A stretch of DNA of 38,774 bases from Phycisphaerae bacterium. GTDB taxonomy: Bacteria; Planctomycetota; Phycisphaerae; Phycisphaerales; Phycisphaeraceae. Numbering within the stretch: position 1 is the stretch's first letter; the number at the start of each line of letters is the position of its first letter. Position numbers and translations under genes: made by a program. This document shows positions 1-9,160 of the stretch, in pieces. The notes under the pieces were generated by a model. It was not told the origin of the DNA, did no database searches, and saw nothing but the letters and a program-made list of their open reading frames with translations. The stretch lies in the NCBI GenBank assembly GCA_030425705.1, contig JAUHZU010000004.1:331132-369905 (forward strand), given 5' to 3'.

Positions 1-1948
1 CTTCCTTCGCGTAGCCCACGAACTTGTCGCTGACCGGCAGCACACGCACCTGCTCGGGGCTGAGCCACAGCGGGAACGCGCCGTTGAAGTGCTCGATGAG
101 CACGGCGATAAACCGCTCCATCGAGCCGAAGGGCGCGCGGTGGATCATGATCGGCCGGTGCGGCTTGTTGTCGCGGCCCACGTACTCCAGCTCGAAGCGC
201 TGCGGCAGTTGATAGTCGACCTGCACCGTGCCGAGCTGCCACTCCCGGCCGATGACGTCCTTGACGACAAAGTCGATCTTCGGGCCGTAGAACGCCGCCT
301 CGCCCGGCTCTTGGCTGAAGGGCACGCCCATAGACTGCGCGGCGGCGACGCAGGCGGCCTCGGCCGCGTCCCAGTCGCTCGACTCGCCGACGAACTTGCT
401 GCTGTCCGGGTCGCGCAGCCCGACGCGGACGCGGTAGTCGGTCATGCCCAGCGTCTTGAAGATGATCTTCACCAGCTCGATACAGCCCATCACCTCGTCC
501 GCGAGCTGGTCGGGCGTGACGAACAGGTGTGCATCGTCCTGCGTGAAGCTGCGGACGCGCGTCATCCCGCCCAGCTCGCCGGACTGCTCCCAGCGGTAGA
601 CCGTGCCGAACTCCGCGAGGCGGATGGGCAGGTCGCGGTAGCTGTGCTTGTCGTTGGCGTAGATGCGGATGTGGTGCGGGCAGTTCATGGGCTTGAGCAT
701 GTACCCGTCGATGTCGCCGTCGGTCATGCGCGCCGCCAGGTCGCCGCACGAGCAGCCCTCGTCGGCCAGCTTGCGCATCAGGTCGCTGTCTACCAGCGGC
801 GGGAACTGCGAGTCCTGGTAGTACGGGAAGTGGCCGGACGTGCGGTACAGGTCCAGCTTGCCGATGTGCGGCGTGAAGACCTGGTGGTAGCCCTGCTGCT
901 CGAGGTAGCGGGAGATGAACTTCTGCAGCTCGTCGCGGACGACCGCGCCCTTGGGCTTCCAGAGGATGAGCCCCTGGCCGACCTTCTCGTCGATGGCGAA
1001 CAGCCCGAGCCGCTGGCCGACGACGCGGTGGTCGCGTCGCTTGGCTTCCTCGAGGTTTTCCAGGTGCTGGTCGAGCTCTTCGGGCGAGAAGAACGCCGTG
1101 CCGTAGACGCGTTGGAAGCGGTCGGAGTTGACGTCGCCGTGCCAGTGTGAGGACGCGACGGACATGATCTTGAACGCGGCGATGCGGGACGTGCGGTCGA
1201 CATGCGGGCCTTGGCAGAGGTCTTCCCATTGCCAAATCTCTTTCTGTCCGTCCTTTAGGCTGGAGAGCGTGCCGCCATGTTGCTGCGTATCGCTGGGATT
1301 CCCTGTCACATAAAAGGACAGCATGGCTCCTTGCGCAGCTTCATACACATGCTTTTGGATCGGCGCTCCGACAGCATCCAAGTGATATGAGCGTTTGTTG
1401 TCGGCTCTATCTAGCGCCCTTGTTGCATTATCAACCTTGTACTTGTTTCCTTCGCGAAGCAGTTTATCCATGCCCTTGTCGTCGTGTGCCAGCTCATACC
1501 GCTTGAACGGTCGATCTTCCTCCACGATCTTGCGCATCTCCGCCTCGATCTTCTCGAAGTCGTCGGAGCTGATGGGCGTGTCTAGTTTTAAGTCGTAGTA
1601 AAAGCCGTTGTCCAGCGGCGGGCCGTAGGCGAGTTGGGTGTCGGGCCAGAGCCGTTCGATGGCCTCGGCCATGATGTGGGCGGCGGAGTGTCGGAGGAGG
1701 TAGAGGGCATCCGCCCGGTGCTGGTCGTCGCGGTAGGTGGGGATGCCTTTTTTGTTGAGGCGGGGCGCGGTGATGATGGCGACCTCGCAGTCGCCGGGGA
1801 GCGGGCGGTGGGCGTCGTAGAGCTCGCCGTTGACGCGGGCGCCGATGGCGGCCTTGGCGAGCCCCTCGCCGATGGAGGCGGCCAGGTCGTAGGCGGACGA
1901 CCCCTCGGGGAGGTCGCGTTCGGAGCCGTCGGGGAGTTGGATCTTCAT
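1..1948 (-). CDS. thrS: Threonyl-tRNA synthetase (3' end beyond window)
   Basis: Charges tRNA-Thr with threonine in the cytoplasm. The frame starts at an ATG at 1948 and stays open to the window edge, giving 649 codons; most of the C-terminal anticodon-binding domain lies outside. In order I see an N-terminal TGS domain (starts MKIQLPDGSERDLPEG), the editing-domain metal motif HSAAH (His87, His91) with its partner DLCQGPH (Cys245, His249), and the class II catalytic core with MNCPHH, RVRSFTQDDAH, FYGPKIDF and MIHRAPFGSMERF. Compared with E. coli ThrRS as I remember it, the stretch between the YKV motif and the Cys-His motif is about 45 residues too long. That stretch is also much lower in GC (separate entry). 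The motif reads CQGPH rather than the usual CRGPH. An upstream leader ORF and hairpin suggest attenuation control. The product assignment is secure. Confidence 0.96.
   Translation of the reverse strand, partial: MKIQLPDGSERDLPEGSSAYDLAASIGEGLAKAAIGARVNGELYDAHRPLPGDCEVAIITAPRLNKKGIPTYRDDQHRADALYLLRHSAAHIMAEAIERLWPDTQLAYGPPLDNGFYYDLKLDTPISSDDFEKIEAEMRKIVEEDRPFKRYELAHDDKGMDKLLREGNKYKVDNATRALDRADNKRSYHLDAVGAPIQKHVYEAAQGAMLSFYVTGNPSDTQQHGGTLSSLKDGQKEIWQWEDLCQGPHVDRTSRIAAFKIMSVASSHWHGDVNSDRFQRVYGTAFFSPEELDQHLENLEEAKRRDHRVVGQRLGLFAIDEKVGQGLILWKPKGAVVRDELQKFISRYLEQQGYHQVFTPHIGKLDLYRTSGHFPYYQDSQFPPLVDSDLMRKLADEGCSCGDLAARMTDGDIDGYMLKPMNCPHHIRIYANDKHSYRDLPIRLAEFGTVYRWEQSGELGGMTRVRSFTQDDAHLFVTPDQLADEVMGCIELVKIIFKTLGMTDYRVRVGLRDPDSSKFVGESSDWDAAEAACVAAAQSMGVPFSQEPGEAAFYGPKIDFVVKDVIGREWQLGTVQVDYQLPQRFELEYVGRDNKPHRPIMIHRAPFGSMERFIAVLIEHFNGAFPLWLSPEQVRVLPVSDKFVGYAKE
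1223..1432 (-). other. Low-GC in-frame insertion in the thrS editing domain
   Basis: These codons encode thrS residues 173-242, between the YKV motif and the DLCQGPH metal-binding motif of the N2 editing domain. I count about 52% G+C over 1261-1500, against about 68% at 601-660 and 77% at 1801-1860. Codons rare elsewhere in the window cluster here (AGA, AGG, CTA, GTT, AAT, ACA). The frame is uninterrupted through it, so the segment is translated. E. coli ThrRS has only about 25 residues at this place (from memory) against 70 here. It is too short for an intein and shows no splicing motifs. Either a recent insertion or a lineage-specific extension under different codon selection would explain it. 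Confidence 0.7.
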
Positions 1949-2044
1949 ATCGGGCCTGTGGGGTCGTCGTTTGGGGGTCGTAGGGGTCGGTTCGGCCGGC
2001 GGGCCGGGGCATTCAGCAGGGGATGCGGCATTGTTAACGAAACA

Positions 2045-2069
2045 GGCCGCCCGTGCGGTGGGGGCGGCC
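2045..2069 (-). terminator. Candidate attenuator hairpin upstream of thrS
   Basis: On the minus strand an 8-bp perfect GC stem (GGCCGCCC / GGGCGGCC, 9-nt loop, plus a flanking A-T pair) is followed by TGTTTCGTT, a broken U-rich tract. It lies about 100 nt before the thrS start and about 50 nt after the leader-ORF stop. With only divergent genes here it cannot terminate a neighbouring operon, so a role inside the thrS leader is the natural reading. The interrupted U-tract makes terminator strength uncertain. Several upstream CGGCCG segments could form competing pairings, but I cannot resolve an antiterminator by eye. Confidence 0.5.
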
Positions 2070-2115
2070 TCGGCCGGGCTCTGCGGGTTGTCCGGGGCGG
2101 GCCCGGGGGGCAGTG

Positions 2116-2190
2116 TCACAGCGTCGGCCGGGGGACGGGGGTCGTCCCGGTCGGGGTGGGGGTCGCGGGGGTGGTGTGACGGCTGGCCAT
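2116..2190 (-). CDS. Candidate Thr-rich leader peptide of thrS
   Basis: A 24-codon ORF starts at an ATG at 2190 and ends in TGA at 2116-2118. It contains 8 threonines, concentrated in TTPATPTPTGTT at residues 6-17. It sits about 30 nt downstream of a consensus-like promoter and about 50 nt upstream of a terminator-like hairpin, all on the thrS strand. This order matches classical leader-peptide attenuators: ribosomes would stall on Thr codons when charged tRNA-Thr is short. A leader peptide upstream of a synthetase has precedent in pheM-pheST of E. coli. There is no Shine-Dalgarno sequence. The main doubt is that high-GC noncoding DNA often yields Pro/Thr-rich frames by chance. Confidence 0.45.
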   Translation of the reverse strand: MASRHTTPATPTPTGTTPVPRPTL

Positions 2191-2228
2191 GGTCGGGTCG
2201 GTGCGGAGTGGTGCGTGGGGCGGGTTTC

Positions 2229-2256
2229 AGCGTATCGGGGCGGTCCCCGGTGTCAA
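2229..2256 (-). promoter_or_regulatory. Candidate sigma-70 promoter of thrS
   Basis: The minus strand carries a perfect -35 box TTGACA (2256-2251), a 16-bp spacer and the -10-like TACGCT (2234-2229). Transcription would begin near 2222, leaving about 30 nt before the leader ORF and about 270 nt before thrS. The -35 is exact; the -10 matches only 3 of 6. Confidence 0.5.
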
Positions 2257-2337
2257 GGATCGGCCGGCCCGGGGCTGGGGGTTTAGTAGGCCCGGGGGTG
2301 TGATAAAAAAGCGCTAGCGTCGTCTGGTAGGGCCCGA

Positions 2338-2368
2338 TACAATCCTCGCCCCGTGTTTGGGGGCGAGG
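2338..2368 (+). promoter_or_regulatory. -10-like box and 9-bp palindrome upstream of hppA
   Basis: TACAAT (2338-2343) matches the -10 consensus at 5 of 6 positions; no convincing -35 is seen. It abuts a perfect inverted repeat CCTCGCCCC / GGGGCGAGG (2344-2352 and 2360-2368, 7-nt loop). The expected transcription start would fall inside the repeat, so it could be an operator or a 5' mRNA hairpin. No U-tract follows, so it is not an intrinsic terminator. It completes the 514-bp divergent thrS-hppA region, in which I see no other gene. Confidence 0.4.
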
Positions 2369-2462
2369 CCCCGGTCTTGCCGATTCCTAACCCACGCTCC
2401 GGCGGTCTATCCACAGGAGGAAGGCCAGGAGAGCGGTAGCCAAGCCGATCGAGACACACGTC

Positions 2463-4652
<2,190 letters not shown>

Positions 4653-4678
4653 GGCGGACGGCCGACCCCAGCCTCCAC

Positions 4679-4703
4679 AAACCCGCCTTTTGGCGGGTTT
4701 TTT
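4679..4703 (+). terminator. Rho-independent terminator after hppA
   Basis: A perfect 9-bp stem AAACCCGCC / GGCGGGTTT with a TTTT loop runs directly into more T residues. It lies 26 bp after the hppA stop and is the clearest intrinsic terminator in the window. Confidence 0.92.
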
Positions 4704-4789
4704 CGTGAGTGAACCCCTCACGCGCTTGTAGCGCGACACGCCCCCTTATCATGCACGACCCCAAGCACCCCAACCCTGAAACCCACGCG

Positions 4790-6136
4790 ATGACACGCAC
4801 CCAGACCCCACCCACCCCGACCACGACCGACTCCCCCGGCCCCCTGCCGCTGGGGCTCTCGCGCGCCGCACGCTTCGCGCACGACCAGCCCATCAGCGGG
4901 CTCATCCACATCGCCTTCAACACGCCCGGCATCATCTCCCTCGCCGCGGGGCTCGTCGACTACGACTCGCTCCCGCTCGACGAGGTCGGCCCGCTCACCC
5001 AGGCGATCCTCGGCTCCAACGACGCCGCACGCGCCGCGCTGCAGTACGGCACGACCGAGGGCTTCGACGCGTTCCGCGAAACGCTCTTCACCCACCTCCA
5101 GCAGCTCGAAGCACAGGCCGGCGGCACCCTGCCCGACACGTGCTCAGCCAAAGACATCGTCGTCACGACCGGCAGCCAGCAGCTCCTGCACACCCTCACC
5201 GAGGTCCTCGTCGACGAGGGCGACATCGTCATCGTCGGCTGGCCCAGCTACTTCGTCTACACCTCCGCACTGACCTCCTTCGGCGCGACGGTCCGCTCGG
5301 TCGACCTCGACGACGACGGCATGGACCCGGCCAAGCTCGAGCGCCTGCTCGAAGGGATCGAGGCGGTCGGCCAACTGCACAAGGTCAAGGCCGTGTACGT
5401 CGTCGACTACCACCAGAACCCCACGGGCATCACGCTCAGCGCCGAGCGTCGGCCGCGGCTGCTCGACGTGGTCCGGCGGTTCAGCGAGCAGGCCGGGCAC
5501 CGCATCGTCCTCATCGAGGACGCCGCCTACCGCGAGCTGACGTTCGACGGCAACGCGCCGCGGTCGATCAAGTCCTACGACACCGACAGCCGGCACGTCG
5601 CCCTCTGCCAGACCTTCTCCAAGCCCTTCGCCCCCGGGCTCAAGACGGGCTACGGCCTGCTGCCCGAGGGGCTGACCGCGCCGGTCGCGGTCAGCAAGGG
5701 CGGGCGCGACTTCGGTTCGTCGAACCTGTGCCACCACGTGCTGCACCGCGCGATGGTCTCTGGCGTGTTCGAGAAACACGCCGAGGGCGTCCGCGCCGCG
5801 TACGCGAAGAAGCTCGCCGCGACCCACGCGGCGCTCGAGGAACACCTGGGCGACACGCCGGGCGTGACCTGGTCGCGCGCGAACGGCGGGATGTACGTCT
5901 GGCTGACGCTGCCCGAGTCGATCGACACCTCTATGGGCGGGGCGCTGTTCAACCGTGCTGTCGAGGAGGGGATGCTCTATGTGCCCGGCGTGTTCTGCTA
6001 CCCCACCGACCCGACCCGCACCCCGCCGACCAACACGATCCGTCTGGCCGTGGGCGTGCCGACCGTCGAGCAGATCCACGAGGGTATCGCCCGCCTGGCC
6101 CGCGCGATCGCGGCGGTCACCCCGCCGCTCGGCTAA
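4790..6136 (+). CDS. PLP-dependent class I/II aminotransferase
   Basis: A fold-type I PLP enzyme of about 448 residues that probably transfers amino groups between an amino acid and a 2-oxo acid. Visible motifs are YHQNPTG (substrate/cofactor Asn), EDAAYRELTF (Asp and Tyr near the PLP ring), TFSKPFAPGLKTGY with the Schiff-base Lys at about residue 278, and NTIRLAVG with the carboxylate-binding Arg. The layout resembles the 2-aminoadipate/aromatic aminotransferase (LysN-like, MocR-catalytic-domain) group but without a GntR-type DNA-binding domain, so it is a stand-alone enzyme. The substrate cannot be read from sequence. Other in-frame starts are GTG 4709 and ATG 4751. I prefer 4790 because a -10-like TATCAT at 4747-4752 overlaps the 4751 start. 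The N-terminus is Pro/Thr-rich and probably flexible. Confidence 0.88.
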   Translation: MTRTQTPPTPTTTDSPGPLPLGLSRAARFAHDQPISGLIHIAFNTPGIISLAAGLVDYDSLPLDEVGPLTQAILGSNDAARAALQYGTTEGFDAFRETLFTHLQQLEAQAGGTLPDTCSAKDIVVTTGSQQLLHTLTEVLVDEGDIVIVGWPSYFVYTSALTSFGATVRSVDLDDDGMDPAKLERLLEGIEAVGQLHKVKAVYVVDYHQNPTGITLSAERRPRLLDVVRRFSEQAGHRIVLIEDAAYRELTFDGNAPRSIKSYDTDSRHVALCQTFSKPFAPGLKTGYGLLPEGLTAPVAVSKGGRDFGSSNLCHHVLHRAMVSGVFEKHAEGVRAAYAKKLAATHAALEEHLGDTPGVTWSRANGGMYVWLTLPESIDTSMGGALFNRAVEEGMLYVPGVFCYPTDPTRTPPTNTIRLAVGVPTVEQIHEGIARLARAIAAVTPPLG

Positions 6137-6196
6137 CCTGTAGGCGAACCCGGCCCACGGCCCGACCCCCTCACCCAGAACACAGACCCCACCCCT

Positions 6197-6436
6197 ATGC
6201 AGCAGATCAAGCTCTTCATCGGACGCGAAGACCACACCGCAGACCTCGAAAAGGAGGTCAACGCCTGGATCGCCGAACAAGGCGTCAACATCCTCTCGAT
6301 CACCGGCAACATCGCGCCGCAGTCGATCCTGCCCCACAAGGAGGCCGGTGCCGGCGGCCAACTCGGCGGCAGCGCGACCACCCGCCGCTTCGCCCCCTCG
6401 GACATCATGGTCCTCGTGACCTACGAAAAGGCGTAA
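6197..6436 (+). CDS. Small protein of unknown function (79 aa)
   Basis: Encodes a soluble 79-residue protein with no signal peptide or membrane segment. The N-terminus (MQQIKLFIGREDHTADLEKE) suggests a beta strand then an acidic helix. The middle has VNILSITGNIAPQS and the C-terminus ends in a hydrophobic strand, DIMVLVTYE. Coding character is good: normal codon use, a single ATG, and placement 60 bp after the aminotransferase on the same strand. I recall similar short planctomycete proteins but know no function for them. The pattern could fit a small alpha/beta domain, but none is assigned. Confidence 0.75.
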   Translation: MQQIKLFIGREDHTADLEKEVNAWIAEQGVNILSITGNIAPQSILPHKEAGAGGQLGGSATTRRFAPSDIMVLVTYEKA

Positions 6437-6458
6437 CGCTCGGGGTCGGCGGGAATCC

Positions 6459-6488
6459 TTGACAGCAAGACCGGGCCGCCCCGACAAT
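6459..6488 (+). promoter_or_regulatory. Promoter of the first lectin gene
   Basis: A perfect TTGACA (6459-6464) is followed after 18 bp by GACAAT (6483-6488, 4 of 6). A start near 6495 leaves a short leader containing GGAGGG at 6512-6517 before the GTG start. A longer reading frame beginning at 6459 would start inside this promoter, which argues against it. Confidence 0.6.
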
Positions 6489-6521
6489 GAGGGTCCTGTC
6501 CGTTTGCCTCCGGAGGGTACC

Positions 6522-7367
6522 GTGATCCGCCAACTGCTCGTCCTGTTTTGTTTCGTGGCCCTGACCCTCCCCGCGTCGGTCGTGGTCGCACAGCCCGAGG
6601 AGGAGCGCGACCGCACGACCGAGCGTGTCGAGCGGGCCGAGGCCGACTACGAGCAGGCCGTCGCGTTTGCCCGGGACGAATTGATCGAGGCACTCAACGA
6701 GGCGGTGTACCGCGTCGCGGACCAGGGCGACCTGGAGGAGTTGGAAACCCTCGAGGCCCAGCGGTCCGCCTTTGAAGAAACCGGCGAGCTACCCGCGTCG
6801 CGCGAGGTCCGGCGGGAAGCACTGGCCTACCACCGCGCGATCGAACGGGCCAGGGACGACCTGGAACGGGTCTACGAACGCGCGGTCCGGGACTACACCC
6901 GCGAGCGCCGGATCGACGAGGCCCGCGCCCTGCGGACCAAGATCGCGATGCTCCGGTTGGGTGCTACAGTCACCAAGGTCGACTACAACGGGCACACCTA
7001 CGCGCTGATCACCGTAGCCGCCACGTGGGACGACGCACGGGCGTTCTGCCTCGCGGTTGGTGGGGACCTGGTCAAGCTCGATGATCGGCGTGAAGCGGTC
7101 TTCGTGGCGGAGCTCGCCGAGGCCGCCGGCATCCACGCCGTCTGGCTGTCCGCCTCTGACGTCGCGGAGGAAGGCCAGTGGTTCTGGGCCGATGGCACGC
7201 CCTGCCTCTACCACGAGTGGCGGCCGCGCGAGCCCAACGGCGGACGGCGTGAGAACTACGCCGAGCTACGCACCGAAACCCAGGGCTGGAACGACGTACC
7301 CGGCTCGACACTGCGCGCCTACGTCTGCGAGTGGCCCGGTGAACCCGAAGAAGGCGCGACGGACTAG
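6522..7367 (+). CDS. Secreted coiled-coil / C-type lectin-domain protein A
   Basis: A predicted exported protein of 281 residues. Residues 1-23 form a signal peptide ending ASVVVAQ. Residues about 30-145 are highly charged and helical (likely coiled coil) with the run DELIEALNEAVYRVADQGD. Residues about 155-271 form a C-type lectin fold: WDDARAFCLAVGGDLV, WFWADGTPCLYHEWRPREPN, GWNDV and YVCEW. EPN (237-239) and WND (256-258) are the classical Ca2+/sugar-binding motifs; EPN is the mannose/glucose-type signature in animal lectins, so real carbohydrate binding is plausible. The GTG at 6522 is chosen for its GGAGGG site five bases upstream and for giving a proper signal peptide. Its paralogue follows 45 bp later with an almost identical helical segment. 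The ligand is unknown. Confidence 0.85.
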   Translation: MIRQLLVLFCFVALTLPASVVVAQPEEERDRTTERVERAEADYEQAVAFARDELIEALNEAVYRVADQGDLEELETLEAQRSAFEETGELPASREVRREALAYHRAIERARDDLERVYERAVRDYTRERRIDEARALRTKIAMLRLGATVTKVDYNGHTYALITVAATWDDARAFCLAVGGDLVKLDDRREAVFVAELAEAAGIHAVWLSASDVAEEGQWFWADGTPCLYHEWRPREPNGGRRENYAELRTETQGWNDVPGSTLRAYVCEWPGEPEEGATD

Positions 7368-7412
7368 GTGGGTCGTTTGCAGACGGCTGTTGAAGGGCCT
7401 TGGGAGCTTGTG

Positions 7413-8291
7413 ATGCGTTGTGCAGCGTGGTGGCGGGCCGGCCTGTGGGTCTTCGTGTTTGCGTTCTCGGCCGGGCCGGTCGTGGTGGCGGCGCAGGACC
7501 AGCCCGAGGAGCGCGACCCGACAACCGAGCGTGTCGAACGGGGAGAAGAGGAGTACGAGCAGCGCACCGCCCATGCCCGCGACGAACTGATCGAAGCACT
7601 CAACGAGGCGGTGTACCGCGCGGCGGACCAGGGCGACCTCGAAGAATTGGAAGCCCTCGAGGCCCAGCGTGCGGCCTTCGAGGAGGATGGCGAGTTGCCG
7701 CCTTCGCGCGAGGTCCGGCGGGAAGCCCTCGCCTACCACCGGGCGATGGAGCGGGCGAAAGACGACCTGCTGCGCGTCTACGAACGCGCGGTCCGCGACT
7801 ACACCCGCGAACGCCGGATCACGATGGCGCGGATCACCCGCACGAAGATCGGCCTGCTCCGCGTCGGTGATCGGTTTGAGATCGTGCCTTACGACGGTCA
7901 TTTCTACGCCCTGATTCCGGAGAAAAAGACGTGGCTGGAGGCGCGGGCGATCTGCTCAGAGCTCGGCGGGTACCTGGTTTGCATCTCCAGCGAAGAGGAG
8001 AACCAGTTTGTTGCCGGCCTGATCCCCGAGGAGGGCCACTGCTGGTTGGGGGCAACCGACATGCAGGACCAAGGGGTCTGGGTCTGGACGGACGGTAGCG
8101 ACTTCGCTTACAGCAACTGGGGCCCGGGCGAACCGAGTGGCGGTGATCGGCAAGACAGTTTATGGATGGGACGCGCTGGCTTGTGGGACGACTTCTGGGA
8201 TAACTTCGGCGGGATTACCTGCTTCGTCTGCGAGTGGGAAGGCCTGGAGATCGATGCCGACCAAGAATCGGGCGGGGCACGGGTTGACTAA
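7413..8291 (+). CDS. Secreted coiled-coil / C-type lectin-domain protein B (paralogue)
   Basis: A tandem paralogue of the preceding gene, 292 residues. A signal peptide (about 1-28) precedes a charged helical region that matches protein A nearly residue for residue (ALNEAVYRAADQGDLEELE; SREVRREALAYHR). The C-terminal lectin domain (about 165-275) has diverged much more: TWLEARAICSELGGYLV, HCWLGATDMQDQGVWVWTDG, EPSGGDRQD and WDDFWDN. The sugar-site triad is EPS rather than EPN, so specificity may differ or be lost. The ATG at 7413 is preferred over GTG 7368, which begins one base after the upstream stop codon and would add 15 residues before the signal peptide; GGGAG lies just upstream. Probably co-transcribed with protein A. 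Confidence 0.85.
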   Translation: MRCAAWWRAGLWVFVFAFSAGPVVVAAQDQPEERDPTTERVERGEEEYEQRTAHARDELIEALNEAVYRAADQGDLEELEALEAQRAAFEEDGELPPSREVRREALAYHRAMERAKDDLLRVYERAVRDYTRERRITMARITRTKIGLLRVGDRFEIVPYDGHFYALIPEKKTWLEARAICSELGGYLVCISSEEENQFVAGLIPEEGHCWLGATDMQDQGVWVWTDGSDFAYSNWGPGEPSGGDRQDSLWMGRAGLWDDFWDNFGGITCFVCEWEGLEIDADQESGGARVD

Positions 8292-8348
8292 ATCGCAACC
8301 CGTTCGGGTGTCTCACGGCGCGCAACAGACTAGCCGGCGCTTCCGCGT

Positions 8349-8354
8349 TATGCT
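8349..8354 (+). promoter_or_regulatory. -10-like box six bases before the trmB ATG
   Basis: TATGCT (preceded by T) ends exactly six bases before the trmB ATG and no Shine-Dalgarno is present. If it is the -10 element, transcription starts at or next to the start codon and the mRNA is leaderless. The same spacing occurs before guaD and the LacI-type gene. No clear -35 is seen. Confidence 0.4.
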
Positions 8355-8360
8355 CTTGGC

Positions 8361-9065
8361 ATGACCAAAGGCATCTCACAGAGCCAGCAGCTCGACGTGA
8401 CCGGCTTCGGCCGGGACCAGGGCGACCTGCCCGAGCTGGCCGACTTCGGCAGCCCGCCCGAGGCCAACCATATCGACCTGCGCACCTGGTTCCCCGAGCA
8501 CGTCCGGCTCGGCAAGGACGGCCAACCCCGCCGGCTCGAGCTCGAGCTCGGTTCGGGCAAGGGCACCTTCCTCGCCCAAGAGTCCCCGCTGCACGACGAC
8601 GTGCTCTACCTCGGCATCGAGTGGGCGACGGCGTTCTACCGCTACGCCGCGGACCGCATGCGTCGGCTGCACCTCGAACACGTCCAGATGCTCCGCGCCG
8701 ACGGCGTGGTCTTTATCCGCAACTACGTGCCCAGCGCGTCGGTCCACGCGCTGCACTGGTACTTCCCCGACCCCTGGCCCAAGGCCCGGCACCACAAACG
8801 CCGGACATTCCAGGCCCCGTTCCTCAAGCAGCACGTCGCGCGTATCCTCGTGCCCGGCGGGTGCGTACGGGTCGCCACCGACCACGAGGACTACTGGCAG
8901 TGGATGCAGGAGCACGCGGCGCAGGTCGCGGACCTGTTCGACGTCGAGCCGTTCGTCTCGCCCGCCTCGGCACAGGAGGGCGAGCTGGTCGGGACGAACT
9001 TCGAGCGGAAGTACCGCGAGGAAGGCCGGACCTTCCGCGGGATGGTGCTGCGGCGGAAGGGCTAG
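8361..9065 (+). CDS. trmB: tRNA (guanine-N7)-methyltransferase
   Basis: Methylates G46 of tRNA at N7 using S-adenosylmethionine. The 234-residue protein matches TrmB in length and motifs: LELELGSGKGTFL (SAM-binding motif I), YLGIEWATAFY, the family signature HWYFPDPWPKARHHKRR with its conserved Asp, and the C-terminal TNFERKYREEGRTFRGMVL that contacts the substrate. The start is the ATG at 8361, with a -10-like box exactly six bases upstream and no ribosome-binding site. It stands alone between the lectin pair and a lipoprotein gene, so context adds nothing functional. Confidence 0.96.
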   Translation: MTKGISQSQQLDVTGFGRDQGDLPELADFGSPPEANHIDLRTWFPEHVRLGKDGQPRRLELELGSGKGTFLAQESPLHDDVLYLGIEWATAFYRYAADRMRRLHLEHVQMLRADGVVFIRNYVPSASVHALHWYFPDPWPKARHHKRRTFQAPFLKQHVARILVPGGCVRVATDHEDYWQWMQEHAAQVADLFDVEPFVSPASAQEGELVGTNFERKYREEGRTFRGMVLRRKG

Positions 9066-9086
9066 GCCGGGGCGGCGTCGGCGGGA

Positions 9087-9116
9087 TCGACCCGGGGCGG
9101 GGGCTTGCGTTATGAT
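9087..9116 (+). promoter_or_regulatory. Candidate promoter of the lipoprotein gene
   Basis: TCGACC (9087-9092, 4 of 6), an 18-bp spacer and TATGAT (9111-9116, 5 of 6) lie about 45 bp before the lipoprotein ATG. An AGGAG-containing ribosome-binding site sits in the resulting leader. Confidence 0.5.
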
Positions 9117-9160
9117 GGCCGGCTCACAAACCCCAACCCAACAGACCAGGAGACCGACCG

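Noticed and set aside
89-1150. Plus-strand frame across thrS, 353 codons
   Set aside because: Antisense shadow; the minus strand encodes ThrRS catalytic motifs throughout.
1223-1432. Intein in thrS
   Set aside because: The insertion is only about 45 residues over normal and lacks Cys/Ser-His-Asn splicing motifs; mini-inteins are well over 100 residues.
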